Below, piece after piece: positions 17,326 to 27,942 of a stretch of DNA of 64,000 bases (within the stretch, counting starts at the first letter, position 1; every line of letters starts with the position of its first letter). Origin of the DNA: Paraburkholderia kirstenboschensis (GTDB taxonomy: Bacteria; Pseudomonadota; Gammaproteobacteria; Burkholderiales; Burkholderiaceae); contig NZ_CAJHCR010000003.1 in assembly GCF_904848585.1 (NCBI RefSeq), positions 496,001-560,000 on the forward strand, given 5' to 3'. Below the pieces are notes generated by a model, which searched no databases, was not told where the DNA came from, and saw only the letters and a program-made list of their open reading frames with translations. Made by a program: the position numbers and the translations under genes.

Positions 17326-18073
17326 CGAAGCCTCCGGGAAAAAACGCTGCCGCATGCGCGAACCGCACAGATGACGGACGGGAGGCGCGTGCCGGTCAGG
17401 CGGGTTAAGAATCAGAGTAGGACATTTTACGACTCCCGGATGCCGGCGAGCGCGGGTGCTGGTCACGCACATGCCATGCCCGCTTGTCTGCGCGGCCACG
17501 TACACAGCCGACCACTTTTGCGCACGCGTACGGTGCAAGGCGCGCGTAGCCGGGCACTGCACGCGTGCATCGGGTTGATCGGAGCAGTGATGCCAAAGTG
17601 TGAAGGTGCTCGCCGCAAGCGTGACAGGATGCGACGCAAATCACGTGACATATGCAATTATTTTTGGCTCGTCACGTTCAGACGGCCAGAGAGGCGATTG
17701 AATCTGAAGCTTCATCTGCCCGGTGCTGACGACGTGCGCATCGAGCGAGTGAGGGCAACCGGCGACGGCGCACGTCGACTCGAGCACGCGTCGCGGGACT
17801 GACAGTTAGTTGCATACACATGCGATTTCATACACCTTACAGCGCACGCGTGCGCTGCAGGATTTCCGCGCCTCTGTAACAATCGCTACATTCGCCGCGC
17901 GGCGGCCTTGGGCGTTCGCCCAACAAGCGCGCGCCCTTGCAGTTTGCACAACCTTGCCACTCGCGCGCCGCGTGTTCAGATACGTGCCGCGTCGACGCGC
18001 ACACCCGACGAGCCACGCCTTGTCCGACAAGCTGAGCGCGGCATCCGCGCCGCCCTTTCCCCCGGATGCTCCG
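17326..18073. other. Divergent intergenic region, no gene seen
   Basis: 748 nt (or somewhat less if the MFS gene starts upstream, for example at a TTG at 18020) between divergent glgP and an MFS gene. Open frames in it are arginine-rich and look like chance frames. It must contain both promoters; I could not identify convincing -35/-10 pairs. Confidence 0.4.
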
Positions 18074-19441
18074 ATGTCCGCCGCCAACCGCCGTGCGATG
18101 GCGGCGATCATGCTCGCCGTCGCGCTCGCGACGCTCGACACGGCGATCGCCAACACTGCATTGCCCGCCATCGCCGCCGATCTGCACGCGGCGCCCGCTG
18201 CGTCGGTGTGGATCATCAACGCTTATCAGCTCGCGATGGTGGCCACGCTGCTCCCGCTTGCCGCGCTGGGCGACATCATTGGGCATCGGCGGATTTACAT
18301 TGGCGGCATTGCGCTCTTTACGCTCGCGTCGCTCGCCTGTTCGATGGCGCCCACCCTGCCGATGCTCGCCGGCGCACGCGTGCTGCAAGGCTTGGGTGCG
18401 AGCGCGATCATGAGCGTCAATACCGCGCTGATCCGCTTCCTGTATCCGCCGCACCGGCTCGGACGCGGGCTCGGCACGAATGCGCTGATCGTCGGCGTGT
18501 CGTTTGCGGTGGGCCCGACGGTCGCGTCGCTGATTCTGTCGGTCGCTTCCTGGCCGTGGCTGTTCGCCGTCAACGTGCCGCTCGGCGTGCTGGCGCTGGC
18601 TTTCGCATGGCCCGCGTTGCCGCACACCGAGCGCGGCACGCACAACTTCGATCCGCTCGCCGCGCTGCTCAACGTGGTGACGTTCGCCGCGCTGATTTTT
18701 GCGCTCGGCGAAGCGGCCCAGCGCGCATCGACGCAACTCGTGCTGAGCGCCGCTGCCGTTGCCGTGATCTTCGGCCTGCTGCTGATTCGCCGTGAAGCCG
18801 GGCACCCGGCGCCTATGCTGCCGGTCGATCTCTTCAAGCGGCCCGTGTTCGCGCTGTCGGCGGTGACCGCCGTGTGTTCGTTCGCCGCACAAGGCCTGGC
18901 GTTCGTCTCGCTGCCCTTTTATTTCGAGGATGTACTGCACCGCAGCCAGGTTGAAACCGGCTTTCTGATGACGCCTTGGCCGGTCGTCGTCGCGTTGGCA
19001 GCGCCGCTCGCGGGCAGCTTGTCGGACCGCTATCCGCCCGGCCTGCTCGGCGCCGTCGGGCTCGCGGTAATGTCGGCGGGCATGGCCTCGCTCGCGCTAC
19101 TGCCGGTGCATCCGCATGTGCTCGATATCGGCATCCGCATGGCGATCTGCGGCGCGGGTTTCGGCTTCTTCCAATCGCCGAATCTGAAGGCGCTGATGGC
19201 GAGCGCGCCGCCCGAGCGCAGCGGCGGAGCGAGCGGCATCGTCGCGACGGCGCGGCTGCTCGGCCAGACTACCGGCGCGGCGCTGGTCGCGTTGAGTTTC
19301 GGGATTGCGGGCCGGCATGGGCCGACGCTCGCGCTCGGCACCGGCGCCTTCTTCGCAGGCGCGGCGAGCCTGGCGAGCGGATTGCGGCTCCTCGCGCCGT
19401 CGCATCGGGCAGGCGTGCATGTGAAAGCGTCGGGGAAATAA
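18074..19441 (+). CDS. MFS transporter, DHA2 (EmrB/QacA-like) family
   Basis: A multidrug-type inner-membrane exporter of about 455 aa. The DHA2 motif LATLDTAIANTALPAIAADL (about residues 18-37) in helix 1 is diagnostic, and LGDIIGHRRIYIGG, the loop signature, follows helix 2. Twelve to fourteen helices are expected. The start is uncertain: the ATG at 18074 has no clear ribosome-binding site, and a TTG at 18020 would add LSDKLSAASAPPFPPDAP. No membrane-fusion partner (EmrA-like) is adjacent, so it may act alone. It is divergent from glgP. Confidence 0.88.
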   Translation: MSAANRRAMAAIMLAVALATLDTAIANTALPAIAADLHAAPAASVWIINAYQLAMVATLLPLAALGDIIGHRRIYIGGIALFTLASLACSMAPTLPMLAGARVLQGLGASAIMSVNTALIRFLYPPHRLGRGLGTNALIVGVSFAVGPTVASLILSVASWPWLFAVNVPLGVLALAFAWPALPHTERGTHNFDPLAALLNVVTFAALIFALGEAAQRASTQLVLSAAAVAVIFGLLLIRREAGHPAPMLPVDLFKRPVFALSAVTAVCSFAAQGLAFVSLPFYFEDVLHRSQVETGFLMTPWPVVVALAAPLAGSLSDRYPPGLLGAVGLAVMSAGMASLALLPVHPHVLDIGIRMAICGAGFGFFQSPNLKALMASAPPERSGGASGIVATARLLGQTTGAALVALSFGIAGRHGPTLALGTGAFFAGAASLASGLRLLAPSHRAGVHVKASGK

Positions 19442-19445
19442 AAAT

Positions 19446-19470
19446 GGGCGCGCTATTGGGCAGCGCGCCC
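19446..19470. terminator. Hairpin after MFS gene
   Basis: Perfect 9-bp stem GGGCGCGCT / AGCGCGCCC with a 7-nt loop, 4 nt past the stop codon. There is no T tract on either side, so terminator strength is doubtful. Confidence 0.5.
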
Positions 19471-19633
19471 GTTCCCGTCAATTGATTACAGATTGATAGT
19501 CACTTGATGGCCAGTGTGGGCACGGCCGGACCGGCACCGCGCGATGCCGCTTCGCTGCCGCGTTCTGCATGCCGCGGCCCTCTTCGTCTTCGCGTGCGAC
19601 GTCCCGCTCGATAGCCGCCTGATCCGCACGCAG

Positions 19634-20641
19634 TTAACGCGCGGCAAAGTACCCCTTCACGGCCGCGATAAAAGTGTCGATGTCCTCACGCGACACATCC
19701 TTATGCGTGACGAACCGCGACGCGTACAACATCTGCGTGAGAATGCCGCGCTCCTTGAGCCAGGCTTCGAGCGGCGCGCAGTGCTGTTGGGGGAACTGGG
19801 CGAACACCATGTTGGTTGCAACAGACTGCACCTTCACCTGTTCGATGGCTTCCAGACCCGCCGCCAGATGCGCGGCGTTTGCGTGGTCGTCGGCGAGACG
19901 CTCGACGTTGTGCTCCAGCGCATAAAGGCAGGCCGCCGCAAGCACGCCCGCCTGGCGCATGCCGCCGCCAAGCACCTTGCGCCAACGGTGCGCCACGTCG
20001 ATCAGCGCCCGGCTGCCGACCAGAACCGAGCCGACCGGCGCGCCGAGGCCCTTCGAAAAGCAGATCGAAACCGAATCGAACGGCTCGCACAGCGCCGCAA
20101 CCGGCTTGCCCGACGCGACCGACGCGTTGAAGACGCGCGCGCCGTCCAGATGCGCCGACAAACCGCGTTCTCGCGCAAGCCGAACAGCTTCGGCGACATA
20201 ACCCTCCGGCAGCACTTTCCCGCCGATGGTGTTTTCCAGCGCCAGCAGACGCGTGCGCGCAAAGTGGTTGTCGATCGGTTTGATCGCGGCCGCGATCTTG
20301 TCGAGCGGGATCGAACCGTCAGCGGCATTTTCGAGCGGTTGCGGCTGGATGCTGCCGAGCACCGCCGCACCGCCGCCTTCGTATTTGTACGTGTGGGCCA
20401 ACTGCCCGACGATGTATTCGTCGCCGCGTGCGCAATGCGCCATCAACGCCGCAAGGTTGCTTTGCGTGCCGCTCGGGAAGAACAGGCCGGCCTCCTTGCC
20501 GGTGCGTTCGGCAAGCGTCGACTGCAGACGCAACACGGTCGGGTCGTCGCCCCAGACGTCGTCGCCGACTTCGGCGGCCGTCATGGCCGCGAGCATCGCC
20601 GGAGTCGGACGGGTTACGGTATCGCTGCGCAAATCGATCAT
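19634..20641 (-). CDS. ltaE: Low-specificity L-threonine aldolase
   Basis: A 335-aa pyridoxal-phosphate enzyme that cleaves L-threonine and L-allo-threonine to glycine and acetaldehyde. It has the family start MIDLRSDTVTRPTPAMLAAM, GDDVWGDDPTV, the active-site SAHLDGARVFNA and the PLP lysine in CFSKGLGAPVGS. The ATG at 20641 has AGGGA 8 nt upstream; the longer frame is not homologous. It converges with the MFS gene and stands alone. Confidence 0.95.
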   Translation of the reverse strand: MIDLRSDTVTRPTPAMLAAMTAAEVGDDVWGDDPTVLRLQSTLAERTGKEAGLFFPSGTQSNLAALMAHCARGDEYIVGQLAHTYKYEGGGAAVLGSIQPQPLENAADGSIPLDKIAAAIKPIDNHFARTRLLALENTIGGKVLPEGYVAEAVRLARERGLSAHLDGARVFNASVASGKPVAALCEPFDSVSICFSKGLGAPVGSVLVGSRALIDVAHRWRKVLGGGMRQAGVLAAACLYALEHNVERLADDHANAAHLAAGLEAIEQVKVQSVATNMVFAQFPQQHCAPLEAWLKERGILTQMLYASRFVTHKDVSREDIDTFIAAVKGYFAAR

Positions 20642-20873
20642 TGTGTGTCCCTGTGCGTCTTTCGTGTGAGAGGCCATGACGGTCGGCCGGACTGCCGCGT
20701 CTGCTTGCAACGATTGCAACAGTTGCAACGGCAAGACCGGCGCCGGCTTGTGAGCCACACAGTGTATTCAATTCACGCGGCACTCGCATGGCCGCGTGAA
20801 AGTCGGTAGGTCGATCCAAGCGGACGGGACTCAGCCCGCGCACACGTCGGACTGAAGCCCGGCCCAACTGCGC

Positions 20874-21641
20874 TTACCCGCCGGGCTTAGGCAGCCACGC
20901 GAGCGGATCGACCGGCTGGCCGTTCTGACGAACCTCGAACTGGATTGACGCGACGCCGCGGCTATCCACGCCGACTTCGCTGATGGTCTGCCCTTGCGCA
21001 ACCGCATCGCCTTCCTTGACGAGCAGCGTGCTGTTCTGGCCGTAAGCGGTGATCAGCGAGTCGTCGTGCTTGATGATGATGAGCGGGCCGTATGCCTCGA
21101 TGCCCGAACCCGCGTAGACCACACGGCCGGTGGCGGCTGCCTTGACGGGATCGCCGGGTCGTCCGCCGATCACGATACCGTTCGACTTGCCTGTGGCGAA
21201 GGTCTTCAGGATGGGCCCCCGCAACGGCCATTGCAGCACGCCCTGCTGTGGCGCGGCCGCCGCCGTGGGCGCGGCGGGTGCCGCGGGAGTGCTCGGCGCC
21301 GCGGCGGCGGGGGGCGGCACGACACTGCCGGACGCCATCGGCGGAGCAACGCGCAGCACCTGTCCGGGCGCGACAGCCGCATTCACCGGCAGACCGTTCC
21401 ACGTCGCGATGTCCTGCGGCCTATGCCCATAAGCCGATGCAACTCCGGCAAGCGTATCGCCGGGATTGACGCGGTAGAAGCCTGCCGGCACGGGCACCGT
21501 GCTGAGCGTGGTGGGTCGGGATTGTGTGTTGCCGTAGAACGGCGTGTTGTCCCACGGCGCGCTCACGCAGCCGTTGAGTATCACGCCTAGCGCGGCAGTC
21601 GCCAGCAAACGGGTCCCCGTCAGTTGCCATGGTCTCATCAT
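20874..21641 (-). CDS. NlpD-like lipoprotein with LysM and degenerate M23 domain
   Basis: A 255-aa outer-membrane lipoprotein candidate. Residues 1-25 form a signal ending at the lipobox LNGC. A LysM peptidoglycan-binding domain (YRVNPGDTLAGVASAYGH, about 55-100) is followed by an Ala/Pro linker and a C-terminal M23/LytM domain (about 140-255). The M23 metal ligands are missing: the usual HxH is replaced in SIQFEVRQNG and the first His site reads GIVIGGRPGDPV. As in NlpD and EnvC it is therefore probably an activator of cell-wall amidases, not a peptidase. The ATG at 21641 with GAGG upstream is preferred over 21659. It is not linked to rpoS, so it may be a second copy. Confidence 0.88.
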   Translation of the reverse strand: MMRPWQLTGTRLLATAALGVILNGCVSAPWDNTPFYGNTQSRPTTLSTVPVPAGFYRVNPGDTLAGVASAYGHRPQDIATWNGLPVNAAVAPGQVLRVAPPMASGSVVPPPAAAAPSTPAAPAAPTAAAAPQQGVLQWPLRGPILKTFATGKSNGIVIGGRPGDPVKAAATGRVVYAGSGIEAYGPLIIIKHDDSLITAYGQNSTLLVKEGDAVAQGQTISEVGVDSRGVASIQFEVRQNGQPVDPLAWLPKPGG

Positions 21642-21768
21642 GTGATTTGTCCTCGACATTTTTTGGATTCAAGCTTTTGATCGATCGTCTTGACCGTTGC
21701 CCGTAGCATTTGCCGTGCCGCTTGCGGATTAGCGCGGCAGCCGCGCACATTACCGCGCTTGCGCAAAC

Positions 21769-22080
21769 TTAAACACTGCCCTCAGCTTCCACCACGAGAA
21801 TGCGCGCCGCGCCGATCGGATGCGCCACGTGCTCGGTGCCCGCCGACGCATAGAACACATCGCCCGTTTCCAGAATAGCCGCCTGCTCGACGCCGTCCTG
21901 GCGATAGCGCATCTCGACGCGGCCGTCGAGCACGGCGAACACTTCTTCGCCGTCGTTCACATGCCACTTGTAAGGCTGATCCGTCCAATGCAGACGTGTA
22001 GTGATGCCGCCCATGTTGGCAATGTCGAGCGCGCCCCAGGGGCGCGTCGCGGTGAAGCTCTTGCTGCGAATGATCTTCAT
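21769..22080 (-). CDS. Cupin-domain protein
   Basis: A 103-aa single-cupin protein. The two cupin motifs are recognisable: HVNDGEEVFAVLDGRVEMRY and TGDVFYASAGTEHVAHP. Some motif histidines are present (H in WHVND, H in EHVAHP) but the full metal set is incomplete, so the role may be ligand binding rather than oxygenase. The start at 22080 gives MKIIRSKSFTATRPWGAL; the frame continues upstream without homology. The ribosome-binding site is weak. A 20-nt palindrome lies 114 nt upstream of the start. Confidence 0.8.
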   Translation of the reverse strand: MKIIRSKSFTATRPWGALDIANMGGITTRLHWTDQPYKWHVNDGEEVFAVLDGRVEMRYRQDGVEQAAILETGDVFYASAGTEHVAHPIGAARILVVEAEGSV

Positions 22081-22193
22081 GGTCGCTAAGGCACTCGGTA
22101 GAGAAGGCGCCGCTTTGCGCCGGTCGCAATCCGCCATGGACACGGCGCACACCGGGAGCTGCCGGCCAGCGTTTGGAGCGTCCATTATAAGTC

Positions 22194-22213
22194 GCGTGGC
22201 GCGCGCGCCACGC
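22194..22213. repeat. 20-nt perfect palindrome
   Basis: GCGTGGCGCG followed directly by its reverse complement CGCGCCACGC. It lies in the divergent region between the cupin gene (start 22080) and the unknown gene at 22337, where an operator would be expected, and could bind a dimeric regulator. Confidence 0.5.
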
Positions 22214-22336
22214 TCTGTCAGCGAGTGCCGGCCGCAATGGTGTGAGCATTGAAACCTTTGGACCCTCGCCTATACTCAACCTTGCTGCGCCGACGCGGCG
22301 TGGACTGAAACGACCGCATCCCGCATGGAGTCGACG

Positions 22337-22654
22337 ATGAACAAAGCCACATTTCTCGCCGTGCAACTCAACGTCGACGACGTGGCCGCGTCGCCGGGAC
22401 TGGCCGAATTGTTGAACACGCATCTGATTTTTGCCGCCGATGTGGCGGAGGCCGCCGACGCACTCGTGCAGCTCGCGAGCATCGCGGGACTGTCGGGCGG
22501 CGTCGAGGCGCGCGTCGAGATTCCCGCGCTGGCCATCGAGCGTCTGCGCGAGGCGCTCGACATTCTGAGCGGCTACGACGAATCGTGGCTGCTTGCGCTT
22601 GAACCGAGCCACGCGCTATTCGCGGACATAGGCCGGCAACGCACCCTGCATTGA
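22337..22654 (+). CDS. Hypothetical protein, 105 aa
   Basis: A small soluble protein beginning MNKATFLAVQLNVDDVAASP. It is alanine-rich with predicted helices (LAELLNTHLIFAADVAEAAD, GVEARVEIPALAIERLREAL) and ends LEPSHALFADIGRQRTLH. No family is recognised. The ATG at 22337 is preferred because GGAG lies 7 nt before it; an in-frame ATG at 22325 would itself contain that GGAG. It is divergent from the cupin gene. Confidence 0.6.
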   Translation: MNKATFLAVQLNVDDVAASPGLAELLNTHLIFAADVAEAADALVQLASIAGLSGGVEARVEIPALAIERLREALDILSGYDESWLLALEPSHALFADIGRQRTLH

Positions 22655-22829
22655 GGCTGCGCTCGCGGACGACATCCGCAGGCAGTGCAGCCCCCGGCGC
22701 GAGCGCGGCAACCGCTCACTCGCGCCGTTGCGCCATCGCTTTTCGCTCACCGCCCAATCCGCCAGTTAGCCGGAACGCTTTATTGCCGGCGCCGTCTGGC
22801 CTTCGGGCGAGTCAACTGGAGGAACCGCC

Positions 22830-23633
22830 GTGAAAAGTCTCCTGAACCGCCGTAGCGTGCTGGCAGGCCCATCGCATGTCGTCAGGGTCGCGCAGGACAA
22901 TGCCACCGCGCCCGTCTCGCCCGACGATGCCGATGAGGCGTCGCCGGAGATGGCGTCCGACGCGTCGCGTGCGCTTGGGTCTACTCTTGCGTCCGATGCT
23001 TCGCCCGGGCTCGCATCCGACCCGGCGCACGCGGCGGTGGCCCGCGGCGCCGCTCGTCCGGTGCTGACATTGCGGCCCGTTCAGACCGTGCCGTCGCAGG
23101 TGAGCGCGCGTGGCGTGCAGATTGCGAATACCGCCGAAGTCGAATGGCTCGCCGAAGAAGAGGCGCTTATGCCGTTTCGCGTGTTCCGCAGCTTCGCGTA
23201 TTCGGTGAGCCTGCTGTTTCACGCGAAGGAGCTGACCTACTACGTCGCCCTCTATCAGGATGGTGCGCTGTGGCGCGCGTTGAAGGCCGCCGACCTCGAA
23301 GCCGCCGAAGCGGCCTTCCATCATTTCGAAGACCAGGCGACCCGGCTCGCGGACTGCGAAACTCGCCGCGCGCAACTGGAGGCGCAAAACGAGCAGTTGG
23401 CCCGCATGATCGCGCGCTCCGAAGCGCAAGCCGAACGTCTGCGCAGCGATTTGCAGCGGCGTAGCGCGCAGGAACAGGCGGCGTCGAGCCGGCAGCATCA
23501 GGTGCGCAAGGAAGTGTCGCAGCTCGAGGCTCAACGCGTGGCCGCGCAGGCGCATCTGAACAAGGCACATCGGCAGATGCAGCAACTCAATCTGACGAGC
23601 AACGAAGCGATTCCGCATTTGCCAACTCGTTGA
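22830..23633 (+). CDS. DUF2968 coiled-coil protein
   Basis: A 267-aa protein whose C-terminal two thirds matches DUF2968: EVEWLAEEEALMPFRVFRSF, SVSLLFHAKELTYYVALYQD and a long coiled coil from about residue 160 to 255 (ADCETRRAQLEAQNEQLARM and on). The N-terminal 85 residues are low-complexity, rich in Ala, Ser and Asp. I see no convincing signal peptide, although many relatives are exported. The start is GTG at 22830 with a strong GGAGGA 6 nt upstream. Function unknown. It is followed by one of the strongest terminators in the window. Confidence 0.8.
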   Translation: MKSLLNRRSVLAGPSHVVRVAQDNATAPVSPDDADEASPEMASDASRALGSTLASDASPGLASDPAHAAVARGAARPVLTLRPVQTVPSQVSARGVQIANTAEVEWLAEEEALMPFRVFRSFAYSVSLLFHAKELTYYVALYQDGALWRALKAADLEAAEAAFHHFEDQATRLADCETRRAQLEAQNEQLARMIARSEAQAERLRSDLQRRSAQEQAASSRQHQVRKEVSQLEAQRVAAQAHLNKAHRQMQQLNLTSNEAIPHLPTR

Positions 23634-23713
23634 TTCGCCGGATTCCGGTACGAAGACGGTGCGCTGTGCAGCACGCCTGCCCCGCGCGAGACGTCGTCAA
23701 AGCGGTAAACGGC

Positions 23714-23751
23714 AAAACGCCGTCAAGGCAAAAACCTTGACGGCGTTTTTT
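23714..23751. terminator. Strong bidirectional terminator
   Basis: 15-bp perfect stem (23714-23728 with 23735-23749), loop CAAAAA, starting with A4 and ending in T6. It lies between the converging DUF2968 and DUF4148 genes. Confidence 0.9.
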
Positions 23752-23839
23752 CTATCCGCGGCCACCTGTCAGTCAGGCGGCGCTTCTGCTCGGCTTCCGC
23801 GCGAACGGCTGCCCGATGGGACGCCGCCCGACTGCCGAA

Positions 23840-24169
23840 TTAGTTGCCGAAATAAACCGAGCTACGATCGGTCGTGACCGCACGGCCTGCTTGCGAGCTG
23901 CCGGCGATCGGTGCGCCGTAACCGCTGTTCGCCACTTGAGCTGCGGCTTGCGTGGTGCCGTTCTGTGCGTCGACACGCGCTTGGGCGGCTTGCAGGTTTG
24001 CGGGGTAGTCGACATGGTCGCCGACCGGGTTGTAGCCTGCCTTCTCGAGCTGGACCAGTTCAGCGCGGACTTGAGCGCGCGTGACCGGCTGGTTCGATTG
24101 AGCAAACGAAGCAACAGGGGCAGCGAAAGCAGCGGCGGCGACGACTACGGCAGAGATAAGGGTCTTCAT
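23840..24169 (-). CDS. DUF4148 secreted protein
   Basis: A 109-aa protein with a cleavable signal (MKTLISAVVVAAAAFAAPVA, likely cut after SFA) and the DUF4148 core VTRAQVRAELVQLEKAGYNP with GDHVDYPANLQAAQARVDAQ after it. The C-terminus is polar and probably flexible. This is the common long form of the family, secreted or periplasmic, function unknown. The ATG at 24169 has GGAGG about 10 nt upstream. It converges on the strong terminator at 23714-23751. Confidence 0.88.
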   Translation of the reverse strand: MKTLISAVVVAAAAFAAPVASFAQSNQPVTRAQVRAELVQLEKAGYNPVGDHVDYPANLQAAQARVDAQNGTTQAAAQVANSGYGAPIAGSSQAGRAVTTDRSSVYFGN

Positions 24170-24432
24170 GATGTGTAACCTCCAGAACTTGTTGTAATTC
24201 GCTTCGGGCTTTGTTGTCCCTAGCGCTTGAACAGAAGTTTAGGAGCGAGAGCATCTAGGGGAAACCCCTAAAACGACGAAACTCTATTCCGTAAATTGCA
24301 ATAGTCGGTGTCTGAATTAGGTCAGACTCGGAAACGCCGCTACTCGCAGCAACAATACTTCAACAAGCGTTTCAATCACCGCAGCGCCGCGCGCGCCTTG
24401 CTGCACGCGCGCCGCAGTGCGGTTCAAACGCT

Positions 24433-25842
<1,410 letters not shown>

Positions 25843-25985
25843 GTGAATTCTCCAGTGTCCAAAAGTGTCGTGACGCCGCGCCGGAAAGAACGTCGGCCGG
25901 ACGTCGAGGGTGAAAGCATAAAAGAAATGCCGGTTTGCCGCTCGTTATCCGGCAAGCAACACGGCTTTGCGCCCGTTCCGCGCGG

Positions 25986-26615
25986 TCACTGCGCCATTGC
26001 TTCGCGCTTTCGGAACACGAGGCTGAAATTGTTGGCCGGCATCGCGACCGGCTCGTCGCACGCGAATCCCTCCGATGCCGCGAGCGCCATGACCGCTTCC
26101 ATGTCGCGCACGCCCCACGAGGGATCGCGGCTTTGCAATTGCCGGTCGAAAGCCTCGTTGCTCGGCGCCGTATGCGCGCCGCCGCGTTTGTAAGGGCCGT
26201 ACAGATACAGTACACCGCCCTGCGCGAGATGGCGGCTCGCGCCCGCGAACAGCGCTTGCGCCGCGCTCCACGGCGCAATGTGAATCATGTTGATGCAGAC
26301 CACCGCATCGAGCGCGCCCACGCCCCAGTCGGCCTGATGCACGTCGAGCGCAAGCGGCGCACGCACGTTCGGCGGCGCGTCGTGCGCGATCCATGCGGCA
26401 ATCGACTCGCGCGCTTGCGGGTCGGCGTCGCTCGGTTGCCAGTCCAGTCCGGGCATGGCGCTCGCGAAGCACATCGCGTGCTGACCCGTGCCGCTCGCAA
26501 TTTCGAGTACCCGGCCAGTGGCCGGCAACACGGCGCGCAAGACGGCGAGGATCGGTTCGCGATTGCGTTCGGCGGAGGGCGAATGTTGCCGCATCGACGG
26601 AACAGGTTCGGTCAT
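25986..26615 (-). CDS. DUF938 SAM-dependent methyltransferase-like protein
   Basis: A 209-aa class I methyltransferase-fold protein of the DUF938 family. It has the typical SPSAERNREPILAVLRAVLP, the SAM-binding motif VLEIASGTGQHA (about residues 36-47), AVVCINMIHIAPW and YLYGPYKRGG. The substrate is unknown for the family. It lies upstream of gnd (143 nt) and downstream of the sirtuin gene (67 nt) on the same strand, so the four genes sir2, DUF938 and gnd may form a loose run. Confidence 0.88.
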   Translation of the reverse strand: MTEPVPSMRQHSPSAERNREPILAVLRAVLPATGRVLEIASGTGQHAMCFASAMPGLDWQPSDADPQARESIAAWIAHDAPPNVRAPLALDVHQADWGVGALDAVVCINMIHIAPWSAAQALFAGASRHLAQGGVLYLYGPYKRGGAHTAPSNEAFDRQLQSRDPSWGVRDMEAVMALAASEGFACDEPVAMPANNFSLVFRKREAMAQ

Positions 26616-26682
26616 TGGATGTAGTGTGGATTGTTTGCGTTGAACTGGGTTGAACCGGGTTGGATCGGCACGGAGCCGCCGT

Positions 26683-27552
26683 TCAATCTACCGCCAGACG
26701 GCCGGCCAAAGCGGTCAGCATATCGGCGCATGGCGCCGCGATTTTCAGCGACAACAGCGGATCGGCGCGCGTGCGCCCGAGATTGATCGCGGCGATTGGT
26801 TTGCGCTGCTTTTGCGCCCACACGCAGAAGCGATAGCCGGAATAGACCATCAGCGACGAGCCGACCACCAGCACGGCGTCCGCGGCATCGAGCGCATGCG
26901 ACGCCGCCTCGACACGCTCGCGCGGCACGCTTTCGCCGAAAAACACCACCGCCGGCTTCAGCAGGCCGCCGCAATTCGTGCACGCCGGAACGCGAAACGC
27001 TTCGAGTGCGTGCCATTCGAGATGCGCATCGCCGTCGGCGGCGGTTTCGGCGGTCACGCTGAGCAACGCGGGATTTTCTGCCTCGAGCGTCTGCTGGATC
27101 GACGCACGCGAATGCTGTGTGCCGCAATCGAGACAAACGCCCCCGTCAATTCCGCCGTGCAATTCAATTACGTCGCGGCTACCCGCACGCTGATGCAAAC
27201 CGTCGACGTTCTGCGTGACGAGCGTCGGCACATGACCGGCGGCCTGGAGGCGCGCAAGCGCTATATGCGCCGCGTTTGGCTGCGCCTGTGCGACGACCGG
27301 CCAGCCGACCATGCTGCGCGCCCAGTAGCGCCTGCGCATTGCGTCCGTCCCGAGAAATTCCTGCAGCGTGATGGGCGGCGAGCGCTTCCATTCGCCGTTG
27401 TGGTCGCGATAGCCGGGAATGCCGGAATCTGTGCTGATGCCCGCGCCGGTCAGCACGAAGAGACGCGGATACCGCTGTACGAAGTCGTGCAGATCGTCGA
27501 GCGTGTGCGATTCGTTGAAGGGTTCGACTTGCGCGGAATGAAGGTCGGTCAT
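26683..27552 (-). CDS. NAD-dependent protein deacetylase (sirtuin)
   Basis: A 289-aa Sir2-family enzyme that removes acyl groups from protein lysines using NAD. Motifs: VLTGAGISTDSGIPGYRD (residues about 33-50), TQNVDGLHQRAG (about 114-125), the catalytic His in IELHGG, and zinc cysteines CLDC and CTNC. The family NAD site VVGSSLMVYSG is also present. It is a class II-like sirtuin with an N-terminal extension. The ATG at 27552 is chosen over an in-frame TTG at 27585; neither has a strong ribosome-binding site. It sits 51 nt downstream of the OXLD-domain gene. Confidence 0.94.
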   Translation of the reverse strand: MTDLHSAQVEPFNESHTLDDLHDFVQRYPRLFVLTGAGISTDSGIPGYRDHNGEWKRSPPITLQEFLGTDAMRRRYWARSMVGWPVVAQAQPNAAHIALARLQAAGHVPTLVTQNVDGLHQRAGSRDVIELHGGIDGGVCLDCGTQHSRASIQQTLEAENPALLSVTAETAADGDAHLEWHALEAFRVPACTNCGGLLKPAVVFFGESVPRERVEAASHALDAADAVLVVGSSLMVYSGYRFCVWAQKQRKPIAAINLGRTRADPLLSLKIAAPCADMLTALAGRLAVD

Positions 27553-27603
27553 GACGGGATGAATGATGGCTGCGGCGCCGGGCAAGAAGCGCGCGACGGT
27601 GCT

Positions 27604-27840
27604 TCAGCGGCGCTTACGCGCGTCGCCCCTGGTCGCCGCAGCCGCGGCCGCCGCACGTTGCGCTTGCCGCGCTTCCCATTCGGTCAGCGCGATGCGGTAG
27701 CGCTCCAGCGCCTCGTCATAAAGATCGAACACGCACGGACTACAGCCGCTATGGCAACAATCCTCGAGATCGGGCTGCACCGGCGGCGCGGGCCTTGGAT
27801 CGTCCACGGAGCTGGCTTGGGGCACGGCTGATGACTTCAC
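27604..27840 (-). CDS. Oxidoreductase-like (OXLD) domain protein
   Basis: A 78-aa protein containing the short oxidoreductase-like N-terminal domain: PPVQPDLEDCCHSGCSPCVF followed by DLYDEALERYRIALTEWEAR. The four cysteines (CC, C, C) are conserved in the family and may bind metal or form disulfides; function is unproven. The C-terminus is Ala/Arg-rich. The start is ambiguous between GTG at 27840 and GTG at 27861; neither has a good ribosome-binding site. It is upstream of the sirtuin gene. Confidence 0.75.
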   Translation of the reverse strand: MKSSAVPQASSVDDPRPAPPVQPDLEDCCHSGCSPCVFDLYDEALERYRIALTEWEARQAQRAAAAAAATRGDARKRR

Positions 27841-27942
27841 GTGAACACGCTGGGAACACACGCAATGCGAGGCCGCGAAAGCGAAGAAGGAAAGCGCTCA
27901 GTATATGTTGATCTCCCGCGCCGCGCTTGGCGCGGGTGGCCT

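Noticed and set aside
17405..17810. Short frames upstream of the MFS gene
   Set aside because: Arginine- and cysteine-rich, no ribosome-binding site, not similar to known families.
26650..27831. 393-codon plus-strand frame
   Set aside because: Covers the sirtuin gene on the opposite strand; the sirtuin motifs decide the coding strand.
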